From positions 875,501-939,500 of the forward strand of contig NC_088303.1 in the NCBI RefSeq assembly GCF_032854445.1: a DNA stretch of 64,000 nt, read 5' to 3'. Positions 24,301-60,309 of the stretch are shown piece after piece; the first letter of the stretch is position 1; the number at the start of each line of letters is the position of its first letter. The position numbers and the translations under genes were made by a program. The stretch is from Liolophura sinensis. Lineage: Eukaryota; Mollusca; Polyplacophora; Chitonida; Chitonidae. The notes below the pieces were generated by a model. That model ran no database searches, had not been told where the DNA came from, and worked only from the letters and a program-made list of their open reading frames with translations.

Positions 24301-27300
24301 TTCTCTTGTGTGCCTATGAATGAGAGCTGTGTGTGATGGAGCCTTATGTGTGAGGGGGTTCTCCTGTGTGCCTATGAATGAGTGCTGTGTGCGAGACAGC
24401 TCTATGTGGGAGGGGATTTCCGTGTGTACCTATGAATGAGAGCTGTGGTGAGGGAGCTCTATGTGTGAGGGGGTTCTCACGAATAAGAGCTGTGTGTGAG
24501 GGGGTTCCCGTGTGTGCCTATGAATAAGAGCTGTATGTGAGGGAGCTCTATGTGTGTGTGGTGGGGGGGGGGGGGGGGGTTCTCCTGTGTGCCTATGAGC
24601 GAGAGCTGTGCATGAGAAAGCTCTATGTGTGAGGGGGTTCCCGTGTGTGCCTATGAATGAGAGTTGTGTGTGAGAGAGCTATATATGTAAGAGGGTTCTC
24701 TTGTGTGCCTATGAATCAGAGCTGTGTGTGAGGGGGTTCTCACACGTGCCCATGAAAGAGAGCTAAGTGTGAGGGAGCCTTATGTGTGAGGGGGTTCCCG
24801 TGTGTGCCTATGAATGAGAGTTGTGTTTGAGGGAGCTCTGTGTGTAAGGGGGTTCTCGTGTGTGCCTATGAATGAGAGTTGTGTTTAAGGGAACTATGTG
24901 TAAGGGGGTTCTCGTGTGTGCCTATGAATGAGAGTTATGTTTAAGGGAACTCTATGTGTAAGGGGGTTCTCGTGTGTGCCCATGAATGAGAGCTGTGTGA
25001 GGGAGCCTTATGTGTGAGGGGGTTCCCGTGTGTGCCTATGAATACGAGCTGTGTGCTAGGGAGCTCTATGTGTGAGGGGGTTCTCATATGTGCCTATGAA
25101 TAAGAGCTGTGTGTGAGGGAGCTCTATGTGTGGGGGGTTCACGTGTGTGCCAATGAGTGAGAACTGTGTGAGGGAGCTCCATGTGTGAGGGGGTTCTCCT
25201 GTGTGCCTACGAGCGAGAGCTGTGTGTGAGGGAGCTCTATGTGTAAGGGGGTTCCCGTGTGTGCCTATGAATGAGAGCTGTGTGTGAGGGAGCTGTATGT
25301 GTGAGGGGGTTCTCCTGTGTGCCTATGAGCGAGAGCTGTGCGTGAGAAAGCTCTATGTGTGAGGGGGTTCTCACAAATAGGAGCTGTGTGTGAGGGAGCT
25401 CAATGTGTGAGGGGGTTCCCGTGTGTGCCTATGAATAAGAGCTGTATGTGAGGGAGCTCTGTGTGTGTGGTGGTGGGGGGGGGGGGTTCTCCTGTGTGCC
25501 TATGAGCGAGAGCTGTGCATGAGAAAGCTCTATGTGTGAGGGGGTTCCCGTGTGTGCCTATGAATGAGAGTTGTGTGTGAGAGCTATACATGTAAGAGGG
25601 TTCTCTTGTGTGCCAATGAGTGAGAACTGTGTGAGGGAGCTCCATGTGTGAGGGGGTTCTCCTGTGTGCCTACGAGCGAGAGCTGTGTGTGAGGGAGCTC
25701 TATGTGTAAGGGGGTTCCCGTGTGTGCCTATGAATGAGAGCTGTGTGTGAGGGAGCTGTATGTGTGAGGGGGTTCTCCTGTGTGCCTATGAGCGAGAGCT
25801 GTGCGTGAGAAAGCTCTATGTGTGAGGGGGTTCTCACAAATAGGAGCTGTGTGTGAGGGAGCTCAATGTGTGAGGGGGTTCCCGTGTGTGCCTATGAATA
25901 AGAGCTGTATGTGAGGGAGCTCTGTGTGTGTGGTGGTGTGTGTGTGGGGGGGGGGGGGGGGGGGTTCTCCTGTGTGCCTATGAGCAAGAGCTGTGCATGA
26001 GAAAGCTCTATGTGTGAGGGGGTTCCCGTGTGTGCCTATGAATGAGAGTTGTGTGTGAGAGCTATACATGTAAGAGGGTTCTCTTGTGTGCCTATGAATC
26101 AGAGCTGTGTGTGAGGGGGTTCTCACACGTACCTATGAAAGAGAGCTATGTGTGAGGGAGCCTTATGTGTGAGGGGGTTCCGTGTGTGCCCATGAATGAG
26201 AGCTGTGTGAGGGAGCCTTATGTGTGAGGGGGTTCCCGTGTGTGCTTATGAATAAGAGCTGTGTGCGAGGGAGCTCTATGTGTGAGGGGGTTCTCATATG
26301 TGCCTATGAATAAGAGCTGTGTGTGAGGGAGCTCTATGTGTGGGGGGTTCACGTGTGTGCCTATGAGTGAGAACTGTGTGAGGGAGCTCCATGTGTGAGG
26401 GGGTTCTTCTGTGTGCCTACGAGCGAGAGCTGTGTGTAAGGGAGCTCTATGTGTAAGGGGGTTCTCCTGTGTGCCTATGAATACAAGCTGTGTGTGAGAG
26501 AGCTCTATGTGTGAGGGTGTTCTCCTGTGTGCCTAAAAGTGAGAGCTGTGTGAGGGAGCTCTATGTATGAGGGGGTTCTGTTGTGTGCCTTTAAGTGAGA
26601 GCTGTGTGTGAGGGAGCTTTATGCGTGAGGGGGTTCTAATACGTGCCTATGAATGAGAGTTGTGTGGTGAGGGAGCTCTATGTGTGCCTATAAATACGAG
26701 CTGTGTGTGAGGGAGCTCTATGTGTGAGGGGGTTCCCGTGTGTGCCTATGAATGAGAGCTGTGCGTGAGGGAGCTCTATGTGTGAGGGGGTTCTCGTGTG
26801 TGCCTATGCATGAGAGTTGTGTGGTAAGGGAACTCTATGTGTGAGGGTGTTCTCCTGTGTGCCTATAAGTGAGAGCTGTGTGTGAAAGAGCTTTATGTGC
26901 TCAGGGGTTCTCGTGTGTGTCTATGAATGAGAGCTGTGTGTGAGGGAGCTCTATGTGTGAGGGGGTTCTCGTGTGTGCCTATTTGTGATGGGGAGCTCTG
27001 TGTGAGGGGGTTCCAGTGTGTGCCTATGTGTGATGGGGAGCCTTGTGTGATTGGGTTCTCATGTGTGCCTATGTGTGATAGGGAGCTCTGTGTGAGGGGG
27101 TTCTCGTGTGTGCCTATGAATAAGAGCTGTGTGTGAGGGAGCCTTATGTGTGAGGGGGTTCTCCTGTGTGCCTATAAGTGAGAGCTGTGTGTGAGAGAGC
27201 TCTGTGTGAGGGGCTCCCGTGTGCTTATGAATGAGAGCTGTGTGTGAGGGAGCTCTATGTGTGTGGGGGGGGGGGGGGGGAGGTGGGGGTTCTCTTGTTT

Positions 27301-28225
27301 GCCTATGAATGAGAGCTGTGTGTGAGGGAGCCTTATGTGTGAGGGGGTTCTCCTGTGTGCCTACAAGCGAGAGCTGTGTGTGAGACAGCTCTATGTGTGA
27401 GGGGGTTCCCGTGTGTGCCCATGAATGAGAGCTGTGTGAGGGAGCTCTATATGTAAGGGGGTTCTCTTGTGTGCCTATGAATGAGAGCTGTGTGTGAGGG
27501 AGCCTTCTGTGTGAGGGGGTTCTCCTGTGTGCTATGAGCGAGAGCTGTGTGTGAGAAAGCTCTATGTGTAAGGGTGTTCTCATACGTGCCTATGAATGAG
27601 AGCTGTGTGTGAGGGAGCTCTGTGTGAGGGGGTTCCCGTGTGTGCCTATGAATAAGAGCTGTGTGTGAGGGAGCCCTATGTGTGAGGGGATTCTCATACG
27701 TGCCTATGAATAAGAGTTGTGTGTGAGGAGCTCTAGGTGTGAGGGGGTTCTCGTGTGTGCCTATGAATAAGAGCTGTGTGTGAGGGAGCTCTAGGTGTGA
27801 GGGGGTTCTCGTGTGTGCCTATGAACGAGTGCTGTGTGTGAGACAGTTCTCGTGTGAGGGGATTCCTGTGTGTGCTATGAATGAGAGCTGTGGTGAGGGA
27901 GCTCTATGTGTGAGAGAGCTTTATATGTAAGAGGGTTCTCGTGTGTGCCTATGAATCAGAGCTGTGTGTGAGGGGGTTCTCATACGTGCCTATGAATGAG
28001 AGCTGTGTGTGAGGGATCCTTATGTGTGAGGGGGTTCCTGTGTGTGCCTATGAATAAGAGCTGTGTGTGAGGGATTCTCGTGTGTGCCTATGAGTGAAAG
28101 CTGTGTGAGGGGGTTCTCCTGTGTGCCTATGAATGAGAGCTGTGTGTGAGGGAGCTCTATGTGTAAGGGGGTTCTCCTGGCTGTGCCTATAAGTGAGAGA
28201 GCTCTATGTGTGAGGAGGTTCTCCT
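21387..28225. repeat. 58-bp G-rich satellite, about 115 copies, cut by the assembly gap
   Basis: Direct repeats of a 58-bp unit (parts: 'cctatgaatgagagctgtgt', 'gtgagggagctctatgtgtg', 'agggggttcccgtgtgtg') for 6.8 kb, stopping at the N run. Variant units expand the 'aggggg' stretch into longer G runs near 22308, 24558, 25471, 25950 and 27267. A block of about 463 bp (25150-25612) is repeated at 25613-26075. A SINE interrupts the array at 21795-21932. Long open frames on both strands here are repeat translations. Confidence 0.95.
21795..21932 (-). mobile_element. SINE inserted in the 58-bp satellite, with target-site duplication
   Basis: Starts with a T run (poly(A) tail on the minus strand), then 'gattggtattttacgccgta', 'cacttatacgactgcggcca', 'aaccgggcacagcccggggg', and ends in 'ttgctggcaga'. 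The identical 13-mer 'gtgtggtgaggga' flanks it at 21782-21794 and 21933-21945. It lacks the tRNA-like head, i.e. it is 5'-truncated. Confidence 0.92.
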
Positions 28226-28425
28226 NNNNNNNNNNNNNNNNNNNNNNNNNNNNNNNNNNNNNNNNNNNNNNNNNNNNNNNNNNNNNNNNNNNNNNNNNNN
28301 NNNNNNNNNNNNNNNNNNNNNNNNNNNNNNNNNNNNNNNNNNNNNNNNNNNNNNNNNNNNNNNNNNNNNNNNNNNNNNNNNNNNNNNNNNNNNNNNNNNN
28401 NNNNNNNNNNNNNNNNNNNNNNNNN
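28226..28425. other. Assembly gap (200 N)
   Basis: Exactly 200 N. The left edge is inside the 58-bp satellite and the right edge is close to a 22-bp array, so the true length is unknown and any frame crossing it is meaningless. Confidence 0.99.
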
Positions 28426-28451
28426 TTTGAAGATTCCCTATCGTTATTTAC

Positions 28452-28695
28452 AGGTCAAGCTCAAGGTTTTTTGTACCTGATGGGACAGGTTTTTGTACCT
28501 GATGGGAGGGGTTTTTGTACCTGATGGGACAGGTTTTTGTACCTGATAGGATGGGTGTTTGTACCTGTTGGGATGGGTTTTTGTACCTGATAGGATGGGT
28601 TTTTGTATCTGCTGATGGGACGGGTTTTTGTACCTGATAGGATGGGTTTTTGTACCTGTTGGGACGGGTTTTTGTATCTGATGGGACGGGTTTTA
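28452..28695. repeat. 22-bp tandem array, about 11 copies
   Basis: Repeats of 'ggtttttgtacctgatggga' plus 'cg' with small variants. It starts 26 bases after the gap. Confidence 0.9.
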
Positions 28696-30623
28696 AGACA
28701 CTACCAACACAGTGCCCCTTCCGCGGCCCACAGATGGACATGTGTCAAGTAGAGCTAATACCACAGTATCAGTAACCTTCAGTTTATATAACATGCTGGT
28801 TTCAAGTCAGTTTGTCGCATCAGGTGGAAAATGCTCTTTGTGACAGCACATTCATCTGTCACACCCAATTAAAAAGCATAAAAACACGATAATATCTTGT
28901 ATGTGTTTGAAAACAGTGACAAAATTAATTCTCCTTTGGATTCTAAATAAGCAAAGCACACATCAAATTCAAATCCATTCAAATCCTTGTTAAGCACAAG
29001 TCAACCACTAATTTCTCTGAAACCAACAACTGTGTCTATCACCCAAGTAGATTATAAAATACACAGACGGCACATTACGTGAAGCACACAAGGTTATCCG
29101 ACTGAGCGAGTTGGCCGCTCTTCCTCTGGCAGATCCGTGGTCCAGCAGCAATCCTGAAGTCATTCATTGACCCGTCTCGTGCCAGGAAAACACGATAACA
29201 GCCCAAACAGCCAGAGGAAAAAGAAAAGAGACAAAATATACTGAGGAGCTGTTGTATAAACTAAACGGAGAGAACTAGTGTTGCTGGTAAGGTATGAGGC
29301 TCAGCGGTTGTGTGTTCAGCTAGACAGCAACAATCAACGGCGTTTCAACTGTAAATCTTCAACCTCTGCTTCGTATTTGTAATGCTGTGTTTAGAATTTT
29401 TCAAGACAAGTATATGGATGTGGAAATGATCAGCCAAAACACAGTAACCCCGCAGAGTGTCAAAGTCACACAGTACAAAGTGGTTCACTTATATATGTGT
29501 GTACACACAAAAAGATTGAAATCTTACAGCAGCCATGTTGAATTGGTATGAAAATATGGAAACTCTGATGGGAAACCATTGTGAAATAAATGATCCATCA
29601 GGGAGTTCAGGAAAACCTACTGCAAGAATCTCCAGTAGGTCTCTCATTAGACGTGAAAATTTCACATGAATCTATGCATTAAACACCAACACATAGTTCG
29701 GAAAACCTAACAAAATCAGTGTGAAGAGAGCTGGGCATTAAAGAGTCAAAAAGTCCCAAATCATCACCGGATTTGAACTCTCCACCAAGTGCCAATGAAA
29801 GATCAAGGAAAAGTACTGAAGAGGTTCAAACCAAGTCTATCTAGTTCATGGGTGAAACACTCAGCACTGATCTTGGAAAGGACTCATGGCAGTGTGACAA
29901 GTATGTAAATCCCTAATTCATGAAGGATGTATGTCACAGCCATGTGATCTGATCGAGGGCCAGAGAGGGATTTTATAACCCATGAATTTATCTATTGAGA
30001 AAACTTTCCCTTCTCAGTTTTGCATAACTGTAAGCGTTCGGTACTAATCAGAGTTGTCAACAAAAAGGCGAGAAGAGCAATTACTTATTGTTTACCATGG
30101 ACTGTTCACTTTATTACTTGCACCTCCTTGATTGAAAACGAGCGACAAGCTCAGTACCTAGATAGCAAAAATAAAAGAAACAACAAGAAACAATGATAAA
30201 ACCAATATTTACTTACAACTCTCTTAATACTTCCTAACATCCAGACAATTTGGAGAACAAAACAGATGAAGTGTCATTAGACATTATATAACTGAAAGTA
30301 GATGAAGATATGGTTGTTGCCATGTAAAGTGAATGAGGATACACCTCAAGTAGCTGACAAGCTGTATTCATCCAACTACATCATCTTACACAAAACGGAT
30401 CAAATGAAATATTATCACTAAGACTCTGTATATTATCATATCTTGGCCAAAAGCCAAAAGTTGGCAAGCATTATTTATGGGATTGTTACTTGAAAATAAT
30501 AAAAAAAAATTTGGTTTTATTGAAAGTCAAAAAATATTGTGTGCCTCAAATGAAGGTCAACAGGGAACTGAGTTCAACACCACTTCAAATTATTTTTTCT
30601 TATTACCATGAAATTTCAAAAAC
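28696..30623. other. Intergenic unique sequence
   Basis: No ORF above background and no recognisable RNA gene. It lies downstream of the convergent or terminal end of PRPF4B (minus strand). Confidence 0.45.
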
Positions 30624-30734
30624 CAATTATCTGTCACATTGTTAATGTTCAATTATCTGTAGCATTGTTAATGTTCAATTATCTGTCACATTGTTATTGT
30701 TCAATTATCTGTCACATTGTTAATGTTCAATTAA
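30624..30734. repeat. 26-bp tandem repeat, 4 copies
   Basis: Four copies of 'caattatctgtcacattg' followed by 'ttaatgtt'. A 60-codon open frame over it is a by-product. Confidence 0.85.
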
Positions 30735-30862
30735 ATAACTGGATGTGCTTCCTTTTGTGCCTTTGGAGGGTTTTATATAATTTTGCTTGACATTGAATGT
30801 AATCTGGGAATCTAATTAGAATTTTGGAAATCTCAACTTAATTCTGTAGTTGCTACAAGTTT

Positions 30863-31121
30863 AGATTTATTTATTTATTTATTTGATTGGTGTTTTACAC
30901 CGTACTCAAGAATATTTCACTTATACGACGGCAGCCAGCATTTTGGTGGGTGGAAACCAGGAAGAGCCTGGGGGAAACCCACGACCATCCGCAGGTTGCT
31001 GAAGGACCTTCCCACGTACGACCGGAGAGGAAGCCAGCAAGAGTTGGACTTGAACTCACAGTGATGCCCTGGTCATTAGGCTGTGCTAGCGCGTTACTCA
31101 ACTAAGCCACGGAGGCCCCCC
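30863..31121 (-). mobile_element. Full-length tRNA-derived SINE
   Basis: The most complete copy in the window, about 259 bp. On the minus strand it begins 'ggggcctccgtggcttag' (box A-like at 31097-31109), has a box B-like 'gagttcaagtcc' (31046-31057), then the shared core and an 'aaataaataaat' tail. An 8-bp direct repeat 'acaagttt' flanks it (30855-30862 and 31122-31129). Confidence 0.92.
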
Positions 31122-31261
31122 ACAAGTTTGGCATAAATGTTGGTAGTTCAGTCAAAAGCCTCGCTCGAGACAAATACCACCTAACTATATAGCAGCTGTG
31201 TATACGGACATCATCTCATGGTGGATACGATTTGTTTCTGTGGCTAGCTGTCAACACTTCC

Positions 31262-31483
31262 GGAACAACACTAGAAATGTCACCTGTGTTGTAAACTGCC
31301 TCTCAACAACAACACTAGAAATGTAACCTGTGTTGTAAACTGTCTCTCAACAACAACACTAGAAATGTAACCTGTGTTGTAAACTGTCTCTCAACAACAA
31401 CACTAGAAATGTCACCTGTGTTGTAAACTGTCTCTCAACAACAACACTAGAAATGTAACCAGAGTTGTAAATTGTCTCTCAAC
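31262..31483. repeat. 44-bp tandem array, 5 copies
   Basis: Repeats of 'caacaacaacactagaaatg' followed by 'taacctgtgttgtaaactgtctct', with high identity except the last copy. Confidence 0.88.
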
Positions 31484-31839
31484 AAAGAATGCAATGCATC
31501 AATGGCCTTGAAGTTTCATGTAAAAGCAAATACTATAAATCAGAGTGATGTATTTCCCATGAATAAAAAAAGGGCATGTTCTTCCAATTTTCACATCAAG
31601 AAAAAAAATGTAAACTCACTCGCACCCTGAATTAATCCAATCATCTACAATGATGAAGTAAACTTTCTCTGTTTCAAAGAACTGCTTGTGTCAACTGTTA
31701 CTCTATGATAATTTACATACATGGATAATGTACACAGGTGTACATGATGCGGTCTAGAACCACTGAGGTGGATGTTGTACAGGTAGGAAATTCATCCCCA
31801 TTATCTGACTAACGAATGAAGTTGACGGGATATTACATA

Positions 31840-32047
31840 CCGTGTTTGCTCTAAAAAATTCACTCACAAAGTGCAAATAAAGATCAGAAAGTAATGTTTT
31901 TGGTGCTGAAACTTACATTTTTTTCTGCAGGTTATCATTCTTCCTTCCAATCAAACCTCTAAACATCTTTGTAATGTCAACAAAAACTCTCAGAATCTGG
32001 CAAAATGAATGACTTTATAAAGGAACAAAATTTTAGGTCAAACACGG
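31840..32047. mobile_element. MITE-like element with terminal inverted repeats and TA flanks
   Basis: Left end 'ccgtgtttgctctaaaaaa' and right end 'ttttaggtcaaacacgg' are inverted repeats of one another with two or three differences, flanked by TA at 31838-31839 and 32048-32049. No coding capacity (about 208 bp). The interior is shared with the copies at 34973, 62599 and 63737. TA flanks and short TIRs fit a Tc1/mariner-type non-autonomous element; this is inference. Confidence 0.7.
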
Positions 32048-32049
32048 TA

Positions 32050-33191
32050 TCGCCCCAGGATAAAGCTCATGTAAAGCCTACAGGTGATAACATTGGTGTT
32101 CACACTGACACAGATGAAATGCTTATATACTGAGCAGGAATGCATTTATCATCATGTCAACTGAGGTGCTCAGTCACTTCTAATACAACAACAGCAGTAG
32201 CAGCGAGGAAATTTATGATGGCAAATGAAAACAAGAAAATAAGAAAACTCTTAGCCCATGGACTTACGACTTGGCTCGCTACACCTTCTGTTCACTAGGG
32301 GGCGCTCTACATGACCTCGGCACACGATCACTAGGCACATAGTCGAGCCAAAGACTGAAAAAATTGGATGAAGTCAGCATAAATCACACTCTTACATTTG
32401 ATGGACTATAAACAAAAAACGCAGATCACCAAAGAGGCGGTAGCATCATCTGATGAACTATTTACAAAGGATGAAAGCAGAATAATATTTCTGGATGTGT
32501 CACACACCTGTTAAGGCAACAGGTAAGATTCTTCTGTTCATCACTATTTAAAACAAAATACTATTGTTACCAGACATATATCACCTGAACTTCTTTTTTA
32601 CGCTACACATGTACAATTCAGTCTGTATATTACGTCTTCACACTGTTAACAGTCTTAGCATCTGATAGAGATAGAGAAGTAATCCACTTTAAGGTCTCGG
32701 CTGTTTGGAAATTTGGGGGTTCCTTTTTGCAAATGAACAATATGCCAATGTTTGCAGAATAAGACTTTTCACATTAGATCCCTCAGGAGTTACCTTTGTG
32801 AAATGTTAATATAATAAACAGCACTTTGAGATAAGCTCTGACACCCAAGTATAATTACTTCCTATGCTGAGAAATCAAGCAAAATACATTCCTATGCAGA
32901 AATCAATATGTTATGAAGCTAAATAATTTATCCAAAGTACATTTCATGATGGGACAACTGATACAAGATTATATGCAACATTTATGAAATAAGTTTGAAA
33001 AACCAAAACTGAATATTCAGTCAAAGATGCTGCTACACTAACGAGCAAACTCTACTGTCACATGATCAATCTGATGGACGATGAAAACAAAGCACCAGAT
33101 GATAGAGCAGCAGTCTCCTTTGAATGCGCATGCCTGATTTGTTTGGACTTCAAATATGAGAGTTATCTCCCTCTAGACTGCACCCACTCTC
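32050..33191 (-). other. Probable 3' UTR / downstream flank of PRPF4B
   Basis: AT-rich unique sequence after the PRPF4B stop. I found no canonical AATAAA on the minus strand in the first kilobase, so the 3' end of the transcript cannot be placed. Confidence 0.35.
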
Positions 33192-58687
<25,496 letters not shown>

Positions 58688-59472
58688 TTTGTTTACCGCG
58701 GAAGTTGTGTTGTGTATACAAAAATTGCTCTATTAGTATGGTTACACACAAAAGTACTCCTGCACACAACGTGTTTTATCATAGTCGGTAACTGGTTGAA
58801 TAGTCTCCAAATGCCCAACACCTTCAAACCAGTTTTCAGCTATCTCTTGGTTTATACTAGACAACACAATAATGGAAAGTTCACGAGTATCCCTATCAAA
58901 TTGGATACAAACAATCAGTAATACAGGTTAATCTACATGTGCACCCCACCTGAGAAATATCTAGACAAGTTTAAATTTCATATTTAAGCTTGCCCTGTAG
59001 AGCGATATGCCTGTAGGGTCTATATATAGGCCTATACGATGCTTTTGAGCCACAGTTTGGGTCAATAAGTTGGAAATTTACAACAACAACAACAAAAATG
59101 TTTTGACTGCTTGTTTAGACGGACTAGCCTAATGCAAGGGCACCGAGTCAAATACAGGCTTTCACATTTTCTGACAAATGTCACTGATACCAGGAGATCG
59201 ACCCTTAGTAAATTAAATAGGGCCTACAGACTTTCACATATCCTGAAAAATGTCACTGATTCCAAACCCTTAGTAATTTAAAGTATTTTAAATACAATTT
59301 AATTAGCATTGAACAAACAAATTGTGTTCACCCAAATAACTTTGCGTTTTGTATAACTCGCATTTAGAATAGATGTAGTGTAACGGGCTATATATAGGCC
59401 CTGGGATTAAAAGTCTATCTTAATCCCATATAAGGCCTTACTGCAAATTTAATTTTTTTTCTTTAAATACAA

Positions 59473-59702
59473 AGGCTCCGTGGCTCAGTCGGTTAGCGCG
59501 CTAGCGCAGCGTAATGACCCAGGATTACTTTCCGGCCGTATGTGGGAAGGTCTGCCAGCAACCTGCGGATGGTCGTGGGTTTCCCCCGGGCTCTGTCCGG
59601 TTTCCACCCACCATAATGCTGGCCTGCGTCGTATAAGTGAAATATTCTTGAGTACGGCGTAAAACACCAATGAAATAAATAAATCAATCAAATAAATAAA
59701 TA
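59473..59702 (+). mobile_element. tRNA-derived SINE with box A but without box B
   Basis: Plus orientation. Begins 'ggctccgtggctcagtcgg' (box A TGGCTCAGTCGG at 59481-59492), then jumps from 'aatgacccaggattac' to 'tttccggccgtatgtgggaa', so the part carrying box B in the full-length copy is deleted. Core and 'aaataaataaata' tail are intact. Confidence 0.9.
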
Positions 59703-60196
59703 CACAGGCCTACTTCCAAAACGTCAAGCCATTGTTGTATGCCCCATATATGATAAGTCATGTTATGTGTTAAGTCAGAAACAACAAGTTCATTCAACTA
59801 TCCACTAAGACAATGACATTTTTAACACTGGTGAGAAAGGAGAAAGTAACATTTTCAAAAACAGCACTGATTTTTCACAACTTTCTCCTTACATTCACAT
59901 ATAAAACGCTAGCATGTAACATAAATTTTGAAAGTATTTTTGAAATCAGTGGCCTTTTAGCCTTTGGAAGAAATTTATATTCCATCAATATTTTGGACAT
60001 TCGCGCGATTGATACTGGCTGACAAACCAAACTGACTGAATGCGCATAATTTTCATTTTACGTGAACGGGTAAATTTGACCGCAGTATGGTAGATCAATT
60101 TCAGTCTACTAGGCAAATCTCGTGATTTCTCGACCAGTGACGTCATCCGTCTGTCAGCGAAACCTGTGGCGGTCACAAGGGGTTGTGGTCATCCGC

Positions 60197-60204
60197 TATT
60201 TAAG
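60197..60204 (+). promoter_or_regulatory. TATA-like element of GABARAPL2
   Basis: TATTTAAG about 75 bases before the start codon; a start of transcription about 30 bases on would give a 5' UTR near 45 bases. No experimental support. Confidence 0.3.
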
Positions 60205-60275
60205 ATCATTTGACAGATTTGGAGTTGCTGATCTAGCCTTATCTTCTGCAAATTTGTTAGTGAACGTGCGTCAAA

Positions 60276-60309
60276 ATGAAGTTCAAGTTTAAAGAGGAGA
60301 ATACGGATG
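60276..60309 (+). CDS. GABARAPL2: GABARAPL2 exon 1
   Basis: ATG in context CAAAATGAAG; 11 codons plus one base, donor [18 protein letters not shown] is the usual ATG8 N-terminal helix. Confidence 0.9.

Larger units (their letters stand above)
58688..60275. promoter_or_regulatory. Head-to-head intergenic region between PRPF4B and GABARAPL2
   Basis: Start codons of PRPF4B (58687, minus) and GABARAPL2 (60276, plus) are 1588 bases apart. The region must hold both promoters. A SINE (59473-59702) sits in the middle. A TATA-like element is seen only on the GABARAPL2 side. No ORF in between has support. Confidence 0.6.

Noticed and set aside
28159-28524. Open frame across the N run
   Set aside because: Its middle is 200 unknown bases.
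59473-59545. tRNA gene
   Set aside because: Box A is present but box B and the cloverleaf are missing, and it continues into the SINE core.
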